NCBI GenBank assembly: GCA_034509735.1
Contig: JACGWO010000002.1
Location: 44,409,702-44,473,701 of the forward strand
Origin: Sesamum alatum
Lineage: Eukaryota > Streptophyta > Magnoliopsida > Lamiales > Pedaliaceae
Length of the DNA: 64,000 nucleotides
Direction of reading: 5' to 3'
A model generated the notes under the pieces. It had not been told where the DNA came from. It made no database searches and saw only the letters and a list, made by a program, of their open reading frames with translations. The position numbers and the translations under genes are program-made. The stretch's first letter is position 1. Every line of letters begins with the position of its first letter. Below, one piece after another: positions 48,413 through 59,489 of the stretch.

Positions 48413-49382
48413 ATGTGGCCTGATGGCTTCTATTACCAGGAACAGATGTTCTACAACAGTCGCTGGACCAAAGAAGTTGAGAAAATGTTCGTGGACTTGC
48501 TGGTCACACATGCACAAACGGGTTTCTTCAGGCCCGAGCGTCCTAACATCCATGCAGTCATGTGCGCCCTCTATGATGTCAACAAAAAATACAAGACCAA
48601 GATCACCTATGAGTGGGCACAAACCAGGGTGGCTTCACTGAGGGAAAGACATGAACTATTCCGTTGGGTTGTGAACTCAGAAGGAGTGACCTGGAATAAC
48701 AGGCTTGGTTTTGTGACTGCCCCTGACCACGTTTGGAGGCGACTTCATTGGGTAATTTTCTGGTGTTCTTATCTTTTTGCCTAGATACTGTTTTTTACAT
48801 GCATTATGGTAATGGCTGACGCTTAGGTTTAATTATTTGACCACACAGCAAAACAGGAAGGCACGATGTTACGTAAACGCTTACGAACATCTTTGGCCCC
48901 AATTGTGTGTTTTGTTTGAACGCCCTAACAACTCTGCGGACGATGTGATCCAGGCGGATCGTTTTGATCTGAACGTCCCTGCGCTTGACGTGGGTAAGGT
49001 TGAGGCTCCTCAGCAGCATGAGGGCCAAGCTGCCTTCCCTGCTGAGGGAAATGCTGTTGTCCCTGCTGAGGGAAATGAGGCTGTACCTGCTGAGGAAAAT
49101 GCCGGAGGTCCTACTCAGGGTGATGCTGCACTCCCCGCTGATCCTGTTGTTACTCTGTCTGATTCATCAGCCTCTTCTGATTCAGCAGGGTCAATGTGGC
49201 GGGCGTTAGATGAGTACTATACCAACGAAAGTGACCCGGATTCAGTCCTCCCCCCACTTGGAGTGCCACGTTTGACTGTGAAGATGGGTAATGCGGCGCC
49301 TGTGTCCCCACCTAGCCAGAGATCTGCCGAGGCCAGCAGCTCTACTGCCTCAAGCTTAACCCCATTGAAGAAGGAAACTTAA
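48413..49382 (+). CDS. Myb/SANT-like domain protein A (two exons)
   Basis: Exons 48413-48751 and 48849-49382 (GT-AG, phase 0) give 290 aa. The N-terminal half (about residues 10-110) reads as a Myb/SANT-like DNA-binding domain of the kind found in Harbinger-associated and related plant proteins: 'FYNSRWTKEVEKMFVDLL', 'YEWAQTRVASLRERHELF', 'VTAPDHVWRRLHW'. The second exon starts with a 'YVNAYEHLWPQLCVLFE' segment and then an Ala/Glu/Pro-rich linker with repeated 'PAEGN/PAEEN' units, followed by a Ser-rich tail. Nuclear DNA binding is inferred. No stops, so it is possibly functional or a recent transposon ORF. The same intron position is found in the related gene at 50349. Confidence 0.7.
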
Positions 49383-49874
49383 ACACCTGCGTGCATGTGG
49401 TTGCATGAAGGTTGATAACTTCATGTTACCTATCTATGTTTGCATGTGGGTCTGTTCGTCTGTCTAGTTTTTTACAAATCTCCCGTTTCAGTTTTTAGGG
49501 TTCATGGGTTACCATGTCTACTATATCCAGTAATTAGGGTTTCTTTTGTTTTGTTTCCTTGTATGTGTGAATCCTGTATGCAGGAGCCCCAATTTTCATG
49601 TTAAGTTACGCAGGGGTTAGCATTAGTGCTTTGGGGTGTTTTTATGTCATATGTATGTTTTCTGTCCACATGCATGTTATAATATATATCGTTTTTAAGT
49701 TAAAATAACTACCTTAATACTGATTTACCATCTTAATTGCTTGTGGGAAATGAAAACAAACTGAAACCACTACCCTAATAAAATTAGGACAGTAGTTAAC
49801 AAATAATTCTGTTGATTAAAGCTTACAATGCATGTTCAGCGAAAAATTTATGACATGCCACTCCCAATGTGACA

Positions 49875-50084
49875 ATGTTTAGAGGATTTCGCAAGGAAGA
49901 AAAATGCATGTTTGAGGCTGCCAGTTTGCATAACATTTCTCCTCAGGTGAATTTGGCTCCCCATTATTTTTTAACTGTTGAAACGCTTCGTTTAGGGTGT
50001 GAAACCCCTAAATTTTATGATGACGATGGGACAACATTTGCAGACGAAATGATGCATTTTCTTAGAAGAAATGAAAACACTTAA
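49875..50084 (+). CDS. Small unrecognised ORF between the SANT-like genes
   Basis: ATG at 49875 opens 69 codons to 50084 ('MFRGFRKEEKCMFEAASLHN' at the start, acidic end). I recognise no domain. It could be a chance frame or an exon of an unrecognised transcript. Confidence 0.25.
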   Translation: MFRGFRKEEKCMFEAASLHNISPQVNLAPHYFLTVETLRLGCETPKFYDDDGTTFADEMMHFLRRNENT

Positions 50085-50348
50085 TTCCCCCTTAAGTAAT
50101 GGATAACCCCAATCTTTGACAGTGGACATGCGCAACGAAAAGTTCCCTCATTCCCATAATCCTACCCCTCTGCCCTATCTCAAAAGACGCTTCACATTCT
50201 CGTCGAGTGCACAACCCTATCTCAAGCTCTCAAAAAATCTCTCCCTATGGGCAACAAACGGAGCGCCCCTCCTTAGCGACAATACTTCCACACAAGGGGA
50301 AATGGAACCCGCCGCGTCAATATTTGCTTCATCGATTACTTAGAGTGG

Positions 50349-50964
50349 ATGGTCGAACGAGGGCACAAACAATTCTCTTATTCATCCCAAGATTTAGAGG
50401 TTGTTCAGTTTGCAATGGATCTAGTCAATCCCGTCTTCCGTAGGAAATACGATTTGAAATTCTTTGCGCACAAGCTAGAGTTCTGTCGCCTCCGGTATTC
50501 AACTTTCAAGACCATTGTGGCACAACCCGACTTCGATTGGAACCCAAAAACCAACCGATTGCTCGCACCGAAAGAAGCATGGGATAGCGTCTTCAGGGTA
50601 AGACATACATATTTTAAATAATTTCGTGTTTGGTACGAAATTTCCGTAAATAAATATATGAGAACGGTTGATTTAAAAATTCTACGTACCTACCTTCACT
50701 TAGAAAAATCTCTTGGCAAAAGCGTACTGGTGGTGCGGGGAGCCGAAGTGGGGGTCGCTGCGTGCAATCTTCGAGGAGCTGACACCACAGGCGGCAGTTT
50801 TCCTACAAAGGGTAATGTTGGAGGCTGGACCCTCAACGTCGTGCTTGAAAGATGAATCAGGGCCATCCAGTGGTGTTAGGTGTACGGGTGCTGGTCCATC
50901 TGTGGAATCGAGACGATCTGAGATAAGGAACTGCATTTTGGTGGAGAGCTCTGTTGAGGATTGA
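50349..50964 (+). CDS. Myb/SANT-like domain protein B (two exons, N-terminus truncated by a stop)
   Basis: Exons 50349-50597 and 50704-50964 give 169 aa from the ATG at 50349. The protein resembles gene A: 'SSQDLEVVQFAMDLV', 'FCRLRYSTFKTIVAQPDFDW', 'LAPKEAWDSVF', then after an intron at the same point 'AKAYWWCGEPKWGSLRAIFE'. In frame upstream, an ATG at 50247 leads into 'MGNKRSAPP', a TAG at 50274-50276 and 'NICFIDYLEWMVERGHKQF'. The ancestral protein was therefore longer and has either lost its N-terminus or restarts at 50349. Probable DNA-binding role by domain only. Confidence 0.6.
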
Positions 50965-51514
50965 TGGTTAGTGTTTAGTACTGGTGGGGTAGTATCTATT
51001 TTGGTGGCTAAAGATGTTTATGGTAAAACAAACTTGTTGGGTTGATGGACTCTTGTAGTTAGGATGAAGATGTTTTGGGTGATTTTGTGTTTAAGTTTAT
51101 TTTGTCTTGATGTTTAGCCTGACCTAGTTGATCCTCTGAATTGGATACTTTCAAAGTTGATGTTTAAGTATTTTGCTTTATGTTTTCGTTCTGGCTACTT
51201 GTTGGTTGGATAATGTTTTTGGTTGTGTAGTCAAGTTTCGAAAATCCATCAGAGGGGAGAAGCGTCTCATTTTAACTAGTCAAGTAGTCAATATTTCTTT
51301 TTGGTTGTTTTCCCATTTTAAGATTGTGTTGTTCTGCAACAGTAACGTCTCAGTGAGCATCAAATAACATTGAAATATCTTGTACGAAATATTGACCCAT
51401 AACTCTCCGCAGCATTCAAATAACATTGAAATGTCTTAACAAATTCCAAATGCTCACTACACCAATCAAACCTAACATCATTTCCTACACTCGACCGCTA
51501 AGCATCAGGCGCAC
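50965..51514. other. Spacer between SANT-like gene B and the Harbinger SANT ORF
   Basis: T- and G-rich sequence downstream of gene B, probably its 3' UTR at first. 'AGCATTCAAATAACATTGAAATGTCTT' is partly repeated at 51357-51380 and 51411-51437. No coding signal. Confidence 0.4.
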
Positions 51515-52566
51515 TCATTTCTCCCTTGATTCATGAAAAAGGGATAAGAACAATTCCATATCCTTGGGATAGTTTACTAGACGGGTGACGATCATGAGGT
51601 GCTCGTTCTCGTCAAAATCGGGCAATTCGCGAACAACCTCAACCACTTTGGCACGATCATCAGGGTCACCGAATTCTCCCTCAAGGACCCTTGTTAGCTT
51701 CCCCATCCTTGTATTAGCAGTTTCACAAAACGTGCTGACCATGTTTACTAGCTGAGGTAGATCGGATAGTGGATCTTGAGCCCTACACTTGCACGAAGCA
51801 CCATTGGATCTTTTCGTTGCACTTGACGAATGAGCAGGGGGGTCAGCAGTCATGTTATAAGACAATAGAACGTCTTCGTCCACCCCCAAACATTGTGTTT
51901 CTGGGTTCCACTTCGCATTGCGGCCGTCGCAGTCATCCACTTGCTCCAACGTTTGTTCTCGAATGTTGGCCTCCTCCCTATGCACATCTTTCCCGCCATC
52001 ACCATTGGCGCCATCTTTCCCGAAAATCTCACACCAGGCAATAAAGTGTGGTCAAGATTTATATCGCATCGTTTTAACAGAAGGATCAATCTGCATACCA
52101 CAACCAAGTGAAGTAAGCCACAAACCACAACAACGCCACCCTTACTCCGACACAAATTTATATACGTACAATTGATGTGTTACCTTCAAGTAACTCTCCC
52201 ATACGTCCTTATCCTTCTCATCAATAGTGACCATGCACTTTGTTTCGTCCCATCCAAAACCACTTTTGCCTATCATACCAATAAAAGATGAATATTGCCT
52301 CTTCCATACCTGAATTTTCGAGGTGATGTGTGGTTCGGCCTTAATGTTGCAGTTTGGTATAGCACGTGCTAGGTACGTCTCAAGCTGTGCAAGGTAACCA
52401 TCACGGAAGCCATTGTCACACTTCCATCCGCTCCCCATGATTGACTTGAGGGCATTGACGAGGACCTCCTCCTCGTGTAGAGACCATGTCCGCCGTACTG
52501 CACCTCTTTCCTTATTAGACGGCTGCCGTCGATGCCGACTTGAACCTTCGTCGTCGTTGTGCTCCA
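51515..52566 (-). pseudogene. Harbinger ORF1, Myb/SANT-like DNA-binding protein
   Basis: Exon 1 52566-52184 starts 'MEHNDDEGSSRHRRQPSNK' and carries the SANT-like domain ('RRTWSLHEEEVLVNALKSI', 'QVWKRQYSSFIGMIGKSGFG', 'DKDVWESYLK'). Exon 2 52090-51515 begins 'DPSVKTMRYKS', then a TGA at 52052-52054 where Trp is expected, and resumes 'HFIAWCEIFGKDGANG'. The C-terminal part is open to the stop at 51515 and contains acidic and coiled stretches. In active Harbinger elements this protein binds DNA and helps the transposase enter the nucleus. The single nonsense codon makes this copy a pseudogene. Confidence 0.82.
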
Positions 52567-52831
52567 TTACTACAAACAAAGGCAAAAGGGTTAAATTCAT
52601 CCCAACTCTATTTAGTGTTAATACATGTAAAATTGACACCCACAGTCTAAGTACAATGCTAAAAAATTAAAAAATATTAGATAGAGTATGGATCATAGTC
52701 GCATCAATTGCTAAACCTGAAATTACAAGGCACAATTCGAAGCATGTAAAAAACAGTCATTAAATATGTTTTGTTCTTTAAACAATAAAATCCCTAGTTA
52801 GTATCTGGGAACCTAACACATCAATACATAT

Positions 52832-54347
52832 TCACTGATTCCTTGCAGCATTTTGACACCATTCATGATACATCGACCGAGCCAACTCATCCCTCCAGCT
52901 CGACCAACCAGGACTAGCATCTATAGTTGAAATGTGATCTATGTTTTGATCATTGATGGTATCATCTCCATCCTCAACCTCAAACTCTAGAGGATCGGTC
53001 GGCATCTCACGACGGATGTAGTTATGGAGGAGACAACATGCTAGAATAATCCTGTTTTGGATCTTGATCGGATAGAATGAAGGGCTTCTCAATATACCCC
53101 AGCGTACTTTCAAAAGTCCAAATGCTCTCTCGATTACATTCCGAGCAGATGAGTGCCAAAGGTTGAAAAGCTCCTCGGCAGTCTGCGGACCACCTGATCC
53201 TCGATCCCACTCACGAAGGTGATAAAGAATGCCCCGGTGTGGCGTTAGGAAACCTTCTGCGTTCGAAAACCCATTGCCGCACAAGTAATAGTTACCTGAT
53301 TCAATCACAATATTAAAATACCACACCAACCACTAAGTACCAACAATATCAGGGAGATAAAGAAAATTATACATAATCAACAATTGTGAAGAGATAAAGA
53401 CATATATATATATATAATGAACAATTGCAATTGTTACCTAACGGTAATCTGAGGCCATTGGGACGTGTAACAGCATCCCTAATGACCCTCCCGTCAGCCG
53501 CACTACTTTCCCAGCCGGTAAATACGTAAATGAATTGCATCTTGGGGTTGCATACACCAAGCATATTCACTGCAATATGTCCTTTGCGCGTGCGGTACCG
53601 ACCCTTGTCTTGTTCAGGAACCCTTACATCAATGAATGTGCCATCAAATGCACCTAGGCACCCCTGTTGGATTACATATTAATTAACATTCCTGGTTAAT
53701 CGGCCACAAACATTGGGTAAAGAAAGAAATGTGTAACATGGAAAGAGTTTGTTGAAAGTAATGCCCATTATGATCAATAACAGTGCAATATATAATGTTA
53801 CCTTGAATCATCGCTATCTAGGGTCAGTGCAATCATCGGGTACGGGCGTAGGCCGTGCAAGGAGGAGAGGATGCAAAAGGATCACCGCGTTCAGAACAGT
53901 GTGGAAGTGCTTACTGATGGTTCTCCCCGACCGCAAGAAATCATGTTTCACAACACAGTTCTTTTTGTGATGTGCTATCACACTAAGGAATATAGCCACT
54001 TGTTCTGAGATGGTGACGCACCTAGTATGACTTAGACCACCGTAGTGCTCAAGCAAATAGCACAAACGCCCAAAGGTGTTATGGTCCATTCGTAGGTTCC
54101 TAAGGCACGTAATATCATTGTACGCCACTAACCTAGTAAGCTTCCTAATGTACACAGGTATCCTAGAATTCACTGTGTAACGGTAGGAGCGTCGGCGACT
54201 ACGGCTACTGATGGAGTTCAAAAAAGTATATATACACGAGAACAATGCAAGTGCAACAACAACATCGATCATTATCTCGTGGACAGCAATCAGAGCGCAT
54301 ATACGGTGGACTCGCACCATCCATTCGCACGGACTACATAAGTCCAT
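52832..54347 (-). pseudogene. Harbinger DDE transposase (three exons, two nonsense codons)
   Basis: Exons 54347-53802, 53663-53438 and 53295-52832 (GT-AG). Exon 1 has the N-terminal helical region with 'LRMDHNTFGRLCYLLEHYGG' and 'VAIFLSVIAHHKKN'. Exon 2 carries the first catalytic Asp in 'GCLGAFDGTFIDVRVP' and the second in 'FTGWESSAADGRVIRDA'. Exon 3 carries the Glu in 'RNVIERAFGLLKVRWGIL' and a C-terminal tail. The DDE triad is therefore present. At the end of exon 1, 'CTDPR' is followed by TAG (53814-53816), CGA and TGA (53808-53810) where Trp-Arg-Trp is usual, so translation would stop before the core. Confidence 0.9.
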
Positions 54348-55464
54348 CAAGGGAATTAAAGGCTACTTCGTGCAAGGAAGTAATAACTCTTACCATAATT
54401 ACTATGCGGCACAAAATCCATAACTTAACATTGAGCACATACATACAAAGGTATGAATTTCACATATTATATCCACCTTAAATCACAAATTTCGAATATC
54501 ACCATGGACAAGTCCAACTCCACCACCTCTTCTAACAAAAGCCCTTGGATTTCACAAATCCTAGGGTTTTCCACCGATTTTACCACGGATTTGTTAAATT
54601 TCACACTGGGGCCAGATAAAATTAACATTTATGCATACCTTAATCAGTATTACCATCCAAAACAAATAAACAAAAACAAATAATGAAAACATCCAGACAT
54701 TTAAGATACAATTACGGGGCAACAGGAGAAGAGTCGTCAAAACTTAACATTGGCAAGTGCGCACCTTCAACTAAGAAAACCGGTCTTCAGGCTGTCAAAA
54801 AATTAAAAAAGAAAATATTCTTCACATACAGGTTAAACTAATGCAAAGCGGGTGTGGAAGGGAAGGTAATGTTTGGAATGGAATGTGAAGATAGGCCAGA
54901 CTTACCTTCGATTTCTTTGCAGCAGAGGTGAGAGGGACGACCCCTTTGCAAAGCGGTGTGAATGGGGTTGCACGAATACCTTCGATTTCTTTGCAGCAAA
55001 TTGAGTGTGAGTTATGAGCCCCAACTACTATGTCAGACTGAATTAAATGAGGCATGTGAAATTAATGGCACCAAGGATAAACGTGTAATACGCAGTCTCA
55101 AAATAGAGGACATAAACGGAAGCAGAAAAATCGTACAAGATTCAATGGGGCCCACAAATTAATAATATCTGGTGGAGGAGCTGTACTGTAATCCGAGCAA
55201 TAGTAGGCAACAGTGTCGGGCCGGAGGCTTTAGTAGAGGGCTTCCGCATGACATAGTAAACAAGCTACTGACACATATTATGTTGGATATATGAGTTAAT
55301 ACAAGGAGGTAAACATGCCCTTATAGTATACATAAATGATATTCCCAAAATAAAATGATCTCTCTCGAATTCCATATTATGTTGACTGTAAATACGTAGT
55401 ATCTTTTTCAATTCATTATAACTGACGTATATATTTATTCAACTGCGGGAAAAATCAACATACG
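54348..55464. other. Gene-free flank of the Harbinger element
   Basis: Likely 5' non-coding part of the transposon, then host DNA. A 75-bp-spaced direct repeat 'ACCTTCGATTTCTTTGCAGC' is at about 54904 and 54979. Short ORFs show no known domain. Confidence 0.4.
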
Positions 55465-55474
55465 GCATACATAA

Positions 55475-56583
55475 GGGTAAGCATCACTTTTGGTCCCTCA
55501 TGTTTACTCCTCATCAAATTTGGTTCCTCAACTTTAGAAATTTTATCAATTTTGGTCCTCCGTTAAAACTAACGGATTTTTTAAAAACATAAAATAAAAT
55601 AAAATAATGCAGATGGGTTAAATTGGGATCGAACCCGCATCTTCCTTGTAGTAAAACAATGCTCTCACCACTCACCCAAAACTATTCCTTGATTATTTTA
55701 CAAATTGAAATAGTACTTAACCAAAACAATAAAATAAAAAAGTACGTCTCAAACCCATGTTAAAAAATCTCAAAAATAAATATACCAAACTCCTATATAC
55801 CTGATAACAAAAATTAAAATATGACCAATCAAAATAACACAAATTTAATTTATACTACAAAAAAATAGCTTAATAGCAATGAAAAAAATTATTGCTAAAA
55901 TCAACGTCGAACTAATTAGCAAGTAAAATTCCCATTGCTAATCTACACTACTTAATATGTATTTTAAACAATTCATTGCTAAATTTGTTAGCAAGTAAAT
56001 TTTCGTTGCTAATCATTAGTAAGTAAATTTCTTGTGTTAAATATAATGCATTAGAAACGAAAATTTTACTTGTTAATTAGCTCGACGCTGATTTTTTTCG
56101 TTGCTATTGAGCGTTTTTCTTGTAGTGTTACATCTCTTCTTTTCACCTGAAAAACACCAAATACATAAGTTACAAAATTTAATTTGTGTTATTTTGATTG
56201 GTTGTCTTTTAATTTTTGTTATAAGGTATATAGGAGTTTGGTATATTTTTTCTGAGATTTTTCAACATGGTTTTGAGATGTATTTCAACATTATTTTATT
56301 TCACTGTTTGATTAAGTACTATTTCATTTAGTATAATAACTAAGAAATAGGCTTGGTTGAGTGATCAAGGTATTATTTTGTTACAGTGAAGACACCGGTT
56401 CTATCCTAATTCAGTCCATCTGCATTTTTTTTTAAGGAATCCATTAGTTTTAAAAGAATATTTAACGGGAGGATCAAAACTGATAAGATTTCAAAAGTTG
56501 ATGGACCAAATCTGATAAGAAGGAAATATAAGGGATCAAAAGTAGATAAGTGGCATACTTGAGAGACAAAAATGATGTTTACC
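55475..56583. mobile_element. Long-TIR MULE-type element with perfect 10-bp target duplication
   Basis: Starts GGGTAAGCATCACTTTTGG and ends AAAATGATGTTTACC, in inverted orientation to the 13.4-kb MULE termini, including 'CCGTTAAAACTAACGGATT'. Perfect 10-bp repeats GCATACATAA flank it at 55465-55474 and 56584-56593. The arms are several hundred bases long and a CACTA-type MITE is inserted in the middle. No transposase. It is a deletion derivative related to the MULE at 13393. Confidence 0.9.
55853..56127. mobile_element. CACTA-type MITE nested in the MULE-type element
   Basis: Begins TACTACAAAAAAATAGC and ends TTTTTCTTGTAGTG, inverse of CACTACAAGAAAAA. Arms with 'TAGCAATGAAAAAAATTATTG' and 'CGTCGAACTAATTAGCAAG' mirror 'TTAGCTCGACGCTG' and 'TTTTTTTCGTTGCTA'. 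It is flanked by TTA at 55850-55852 and 56128-56130, a 3-bp duplication as expected for CACTA. Confidence 0.82.
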
Positions 56584-57374
56584 GCATACATAACTAAGTA
56601 GTTACATATTGTGATCTATAATTTGACACGCTTAACCCCACTCCCGCACACAAACAAATTAATTATATTTATGTACATTCAAGAAAAGATTGAATCTCAA
56701 AACTGATAAGATTTCAAAAGTTGATGGACCAAATTTGATAAGAAGGAAATATGAAGGACCAAAAGTAAATAAGTGGCAAAGTTGAGAGATAAAAATGATG
56801 TTTACCGCATACATAACTATAGTAATTACATATCGTAATCTATAATTTGATACGCTTAACCCCATTCCCCGCACACCAGCAAATTAATTATATTTATGTA
56901 CATTCAAGAAAATATTGAATCTCAAAACTGATAAGATTTCAAAAGTTGATGGACCAAATCTGATAAGATGAAAATATGAAGGACCAAAAGTAGATAAGTG
57001 GCATACTTGAAAGACAAAAATGATGTTTACCGCATAGATAACTATAGTAGTTGCGTATCGTGATTTTTAATTTGATACGCTTAACCCCACTCCCAGCACA
57101 CCAGCAAACTAATTATATTTATCTACATTCAAGAAAAGATTGAATCTCAAAACTGATAAGATTTCAAAAATTGATGGACCAAATTAATAAGAAGGAAATA
57201 TGAAGGACCAAAAGTAAATAAGTGGCATACTTAAGAAACGAAAATGATGTTTACCGCATAAATAACTATAATAATTAGGTATTGTAATCTTTAATTTGAT
57301 ACGCTTAACCCCACTCCCCGCACACCAGCAAATTAATTATATTTATGTACATTCAAGAAAAGATTGAATCTCAA
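56482..57374. repeat. Tandem array with ~224-bp unit spanning a transposon end and its flank
   Basis: TTTACCGCAT recurs at about 56578, 56801, 57026 and 57250 (spacing 223-225). Each unit joins about 105 bp of the MULE-type right terminus ('AACTGATAAGATTTCAAAAG...AAAATGATGTTTACC') with about 115 bp of flank ('TTTGATACGCTTAACCCCA', 'TTCAAGAAAAGATTGAATCTC'). Three to four units are present, and the last ends at 'GATTGAATCTCAATAAGCAG'. Confidence 0.9.
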
Positions 57375-57670
57375 TAAGCAGCTCGTGTCGTGTCCAACTA
57401 GCATAACTATTTTATTTTCTAATTATGTAGACTTATGATCTAATGTTGACAATCCTATTATAAAATACTCACTATTCTTGACTTTCTATATACATAATTA
57501 ATAGCCCCCATTTTTGAGCATTTAGCCTCCATAATAGATACTGCCATAGTGGACTTGAAACTTCAAATTTATAAACATATTGGTCAATAAATTCGACATA
57601 CATGTGCATGATAGGCATTTATAAACATATTGGTCAATAAATTCGACATACATGTGCATGATAGGCCGTT
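57372..57670. repeat. Unoccupied copy of the dispersed repeat, with a 49-bp tandem duplication
   Basis: This matches both flanks of the 13.4-kb MULE ('CTCGTGTCGTGTCCAACTAG', 'GATCTAATGTTGACAATC', then directly 'AAAATACTCACTATTCTTG'), so it represents the site before insertion. At its end, a segment from 'TTTATAAACATATTGGTCAA' to 'CATGTGCATGATAGGC' is duplicated head to tail (about 57569-57617 and 57618-57666). Confidence 0.85.
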
Positions 57671-57685
57671 AAATGATCAATAAGG

Positions 57686-57800
57686 TTTAACTTAATTGAC
57701 GAAATTGATGTCCCATAACTTTTAAAATTATGGGTTCAATCCCACTAGTGTTGTTGTTCTACTTAATAGTAGGTATAGTTCTATTTTATAATAAGTGATT
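57686..57800 (+). mobile_element. SINE fragment (tRNA-derived)
   Basis: A-box-like 'TTTAACTTAATTGACGAAA' and B-box-like 'GGGTTCAATCCC' are spaced as in tRNA genes and followed by SINE body similar to 7834-8098 read in reverse. No cloverleaf: it is not a functional tRNA. Confidence 0.55.
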
Positions 57801-58366
57801 AATATAAATTGTTATAGGTGTTTGTAAGTTATTACATATAAGATATTTAATATGGATAATTGAAATCGATATATGCAAAATAAATAATAGTAAATTAGTG
57901 TGTAAATGAGATAAATGTAGTGATATTTGTTTCGCAACCTTTTTACTCATTTCAAGTGGAGAGCAAATTTCATTGAACAAAGTTAAAGAAATAAGGCTCC
58001 GTTTGTTTGGTGGGAATGTAATCTAACATATAGAAAAAAATTGCAGAAAATTTGATTGCTAGAAATCTTATTCTATTGTAAGTGTTTGTGTAGTACAAGC
58101 ACTAGAAAAAAAATTACTATTGCCTATATTTTAAGTGGTTACATACTAAAAATTATGGTAAATAACCATTATTAAAAAACCGATGAAAAAACTTAACTTA
58201 TCCACAATCAAAATTTTCTTTTGCCATGGCAAATGTTTTTATAATAGTTTCTTGTTGCTTTATTCCGTTTTAATGCATTTCTGGATTTGAATTATCAAAG
58301 TATTACTAATTTTAAATTTAAACTCACAGAAAAATGTAATAAATCATATCCTTTAAATACATATAT
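57801..58366. other. AT-rich spacer with partial CACTA MITE
   Basis: No gene. 58105-58250 has 'CACTAGAAAAAAAATTACTATTG' like the CACTA MITE of 10567, then a partial inverted body ('TTGCCATGGCAAATG'). Confidence 0.45.
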
Positions 58367-59388
58367 GGGAAAATTGCACTTTTGGTCCATAGGATATGGA
58401 CTGTTGCACTTTTGATTTCATTGTTTATGGGCTCAACACTTTTGGTCTCACAAGAATCAAAAGTGGTACACTTTTGGTACCAAGTCTGTTAAAGGTGTTA
58501 AATAATGGATGGAAAACTACTATTCATCTTTGGAGGGAATTGAATAAAATTTTTCAACCATTTTGGAGGAAATTTCTTGTAACGATTATTATTGCACTCA
58601 TTTTGTTGGTTGTATGTATTTTAGTAGCTTGATTTAGCTAAATTACTGTAATCTCTAATTTGCAATTTTATAATGATATAATTCGAATGAACTATTAAAT
58701 TTTATAATTGTAAAATTAAAATAAGATCACTGGAATTAAAAACAAAAATGACTGACTGGATTGAAAAAAAAATTCACTATTTACAATATACAATTTAGCC
58801 ACATTTTAACAATTGCAGGGATTTTATCTTAATGCAATCAGTCGTTTTATAATACAATTGTAGTGATTTTAATGCATTTTTAATACAATTGCAATTATTT
58901 TATTTTAATTATAATGAAAAAAAATGTATATTGCAAACAATAGATATTTTTCTTGCAATGCAATCAGTCATTTTTTGTTTTTAATTGCAGTAATTTTATT
59001 TTAATTTTGCAATCATAAAATTTAATATTCTAATTATATCATTATAAAATTGAAATTAGAAATTACATAAATTTAACTAAATCAAGCTATTAAAATACAT
59101 ACAACCAACAAATGAGTGGAATAATAATCCCTATAAAAAATTCCCTCCAAAATGGTTGAAAAATCTTATCAAATTCCCCCTAAAGACAAATAGTGGTTTC
59201 TAGCAACAAAAACCATATTTGAATGGTCAAAGGTGGTTTTCCTTCCATTATTTAACACCTTTAATGGACTTCAGACAAAAAATGCAATATTTTTTGGTTT
59301 TAGTGGAATCAAAAGTGTTGAGCCCGTAAACTAAGGGACCAAAAGTGTAACAGCCCATATCCTATGGGATCAAAAGTACATTTTTTCC
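58367..59388. mobile_element. Long-TIR (MULE-type) element with 9-bp target duplication
   Basis: A 1022-bp non-coding foldback with arms of roughly 300-400 bp: 'CACTTTTGGTCCATAGGATA' at the left mirrors 'ATATCCTATGGGATCAAAAG' at the right, and 'GTATTTTAGTAGCTTGATTTAG' mirrors 'CTAAATCAAGCTATTAAAATAC'. TACATATAT (58358-58366) and TAAATATAT (59389-59397) are a probable duplication with one mismatch. Open frames inside are chance. Confidence 0.82.
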
Positions 59389-59489
59389 TAAATATATGTA
59401 TGTTTTATCCTGTTCAAACTAAGTCTGAACTACATTATCTGAATATGGAACCTACGTTAATTATATATTTTCGACTTCTTGATTTTTTT

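Larger units (their letters stand above)
51515..54347 (-). mobile_element. PIF/Harbinger transposon coding region
   Basis: Two minus-strand genes in the classic PIF/Harbinger arrangement: a Myb/SANT-like ORF1 (51515-52566) and a DDE transposase (52832-54347). They carry three Trp-to-stop changes (52052, 53808, 53814), so the copy is disabled. Terminal inverted repeats and a 3-bp duplication were not located. A 22-bp direct repeat 'ACCTTCGATTTCTTTGCAGC' at about 54904 and 54979 may lie near one end. The two plus-strand SANT-like genes upstream could belong to the same or a neighbouring element. Confidence 0.85.

Noticed and set aside
57700..57760. Possible tRNA gene
   Set aside because: Only A- and B-box-like motifs are present and no acceptor or anticodon stems pair; a SINE explains it.
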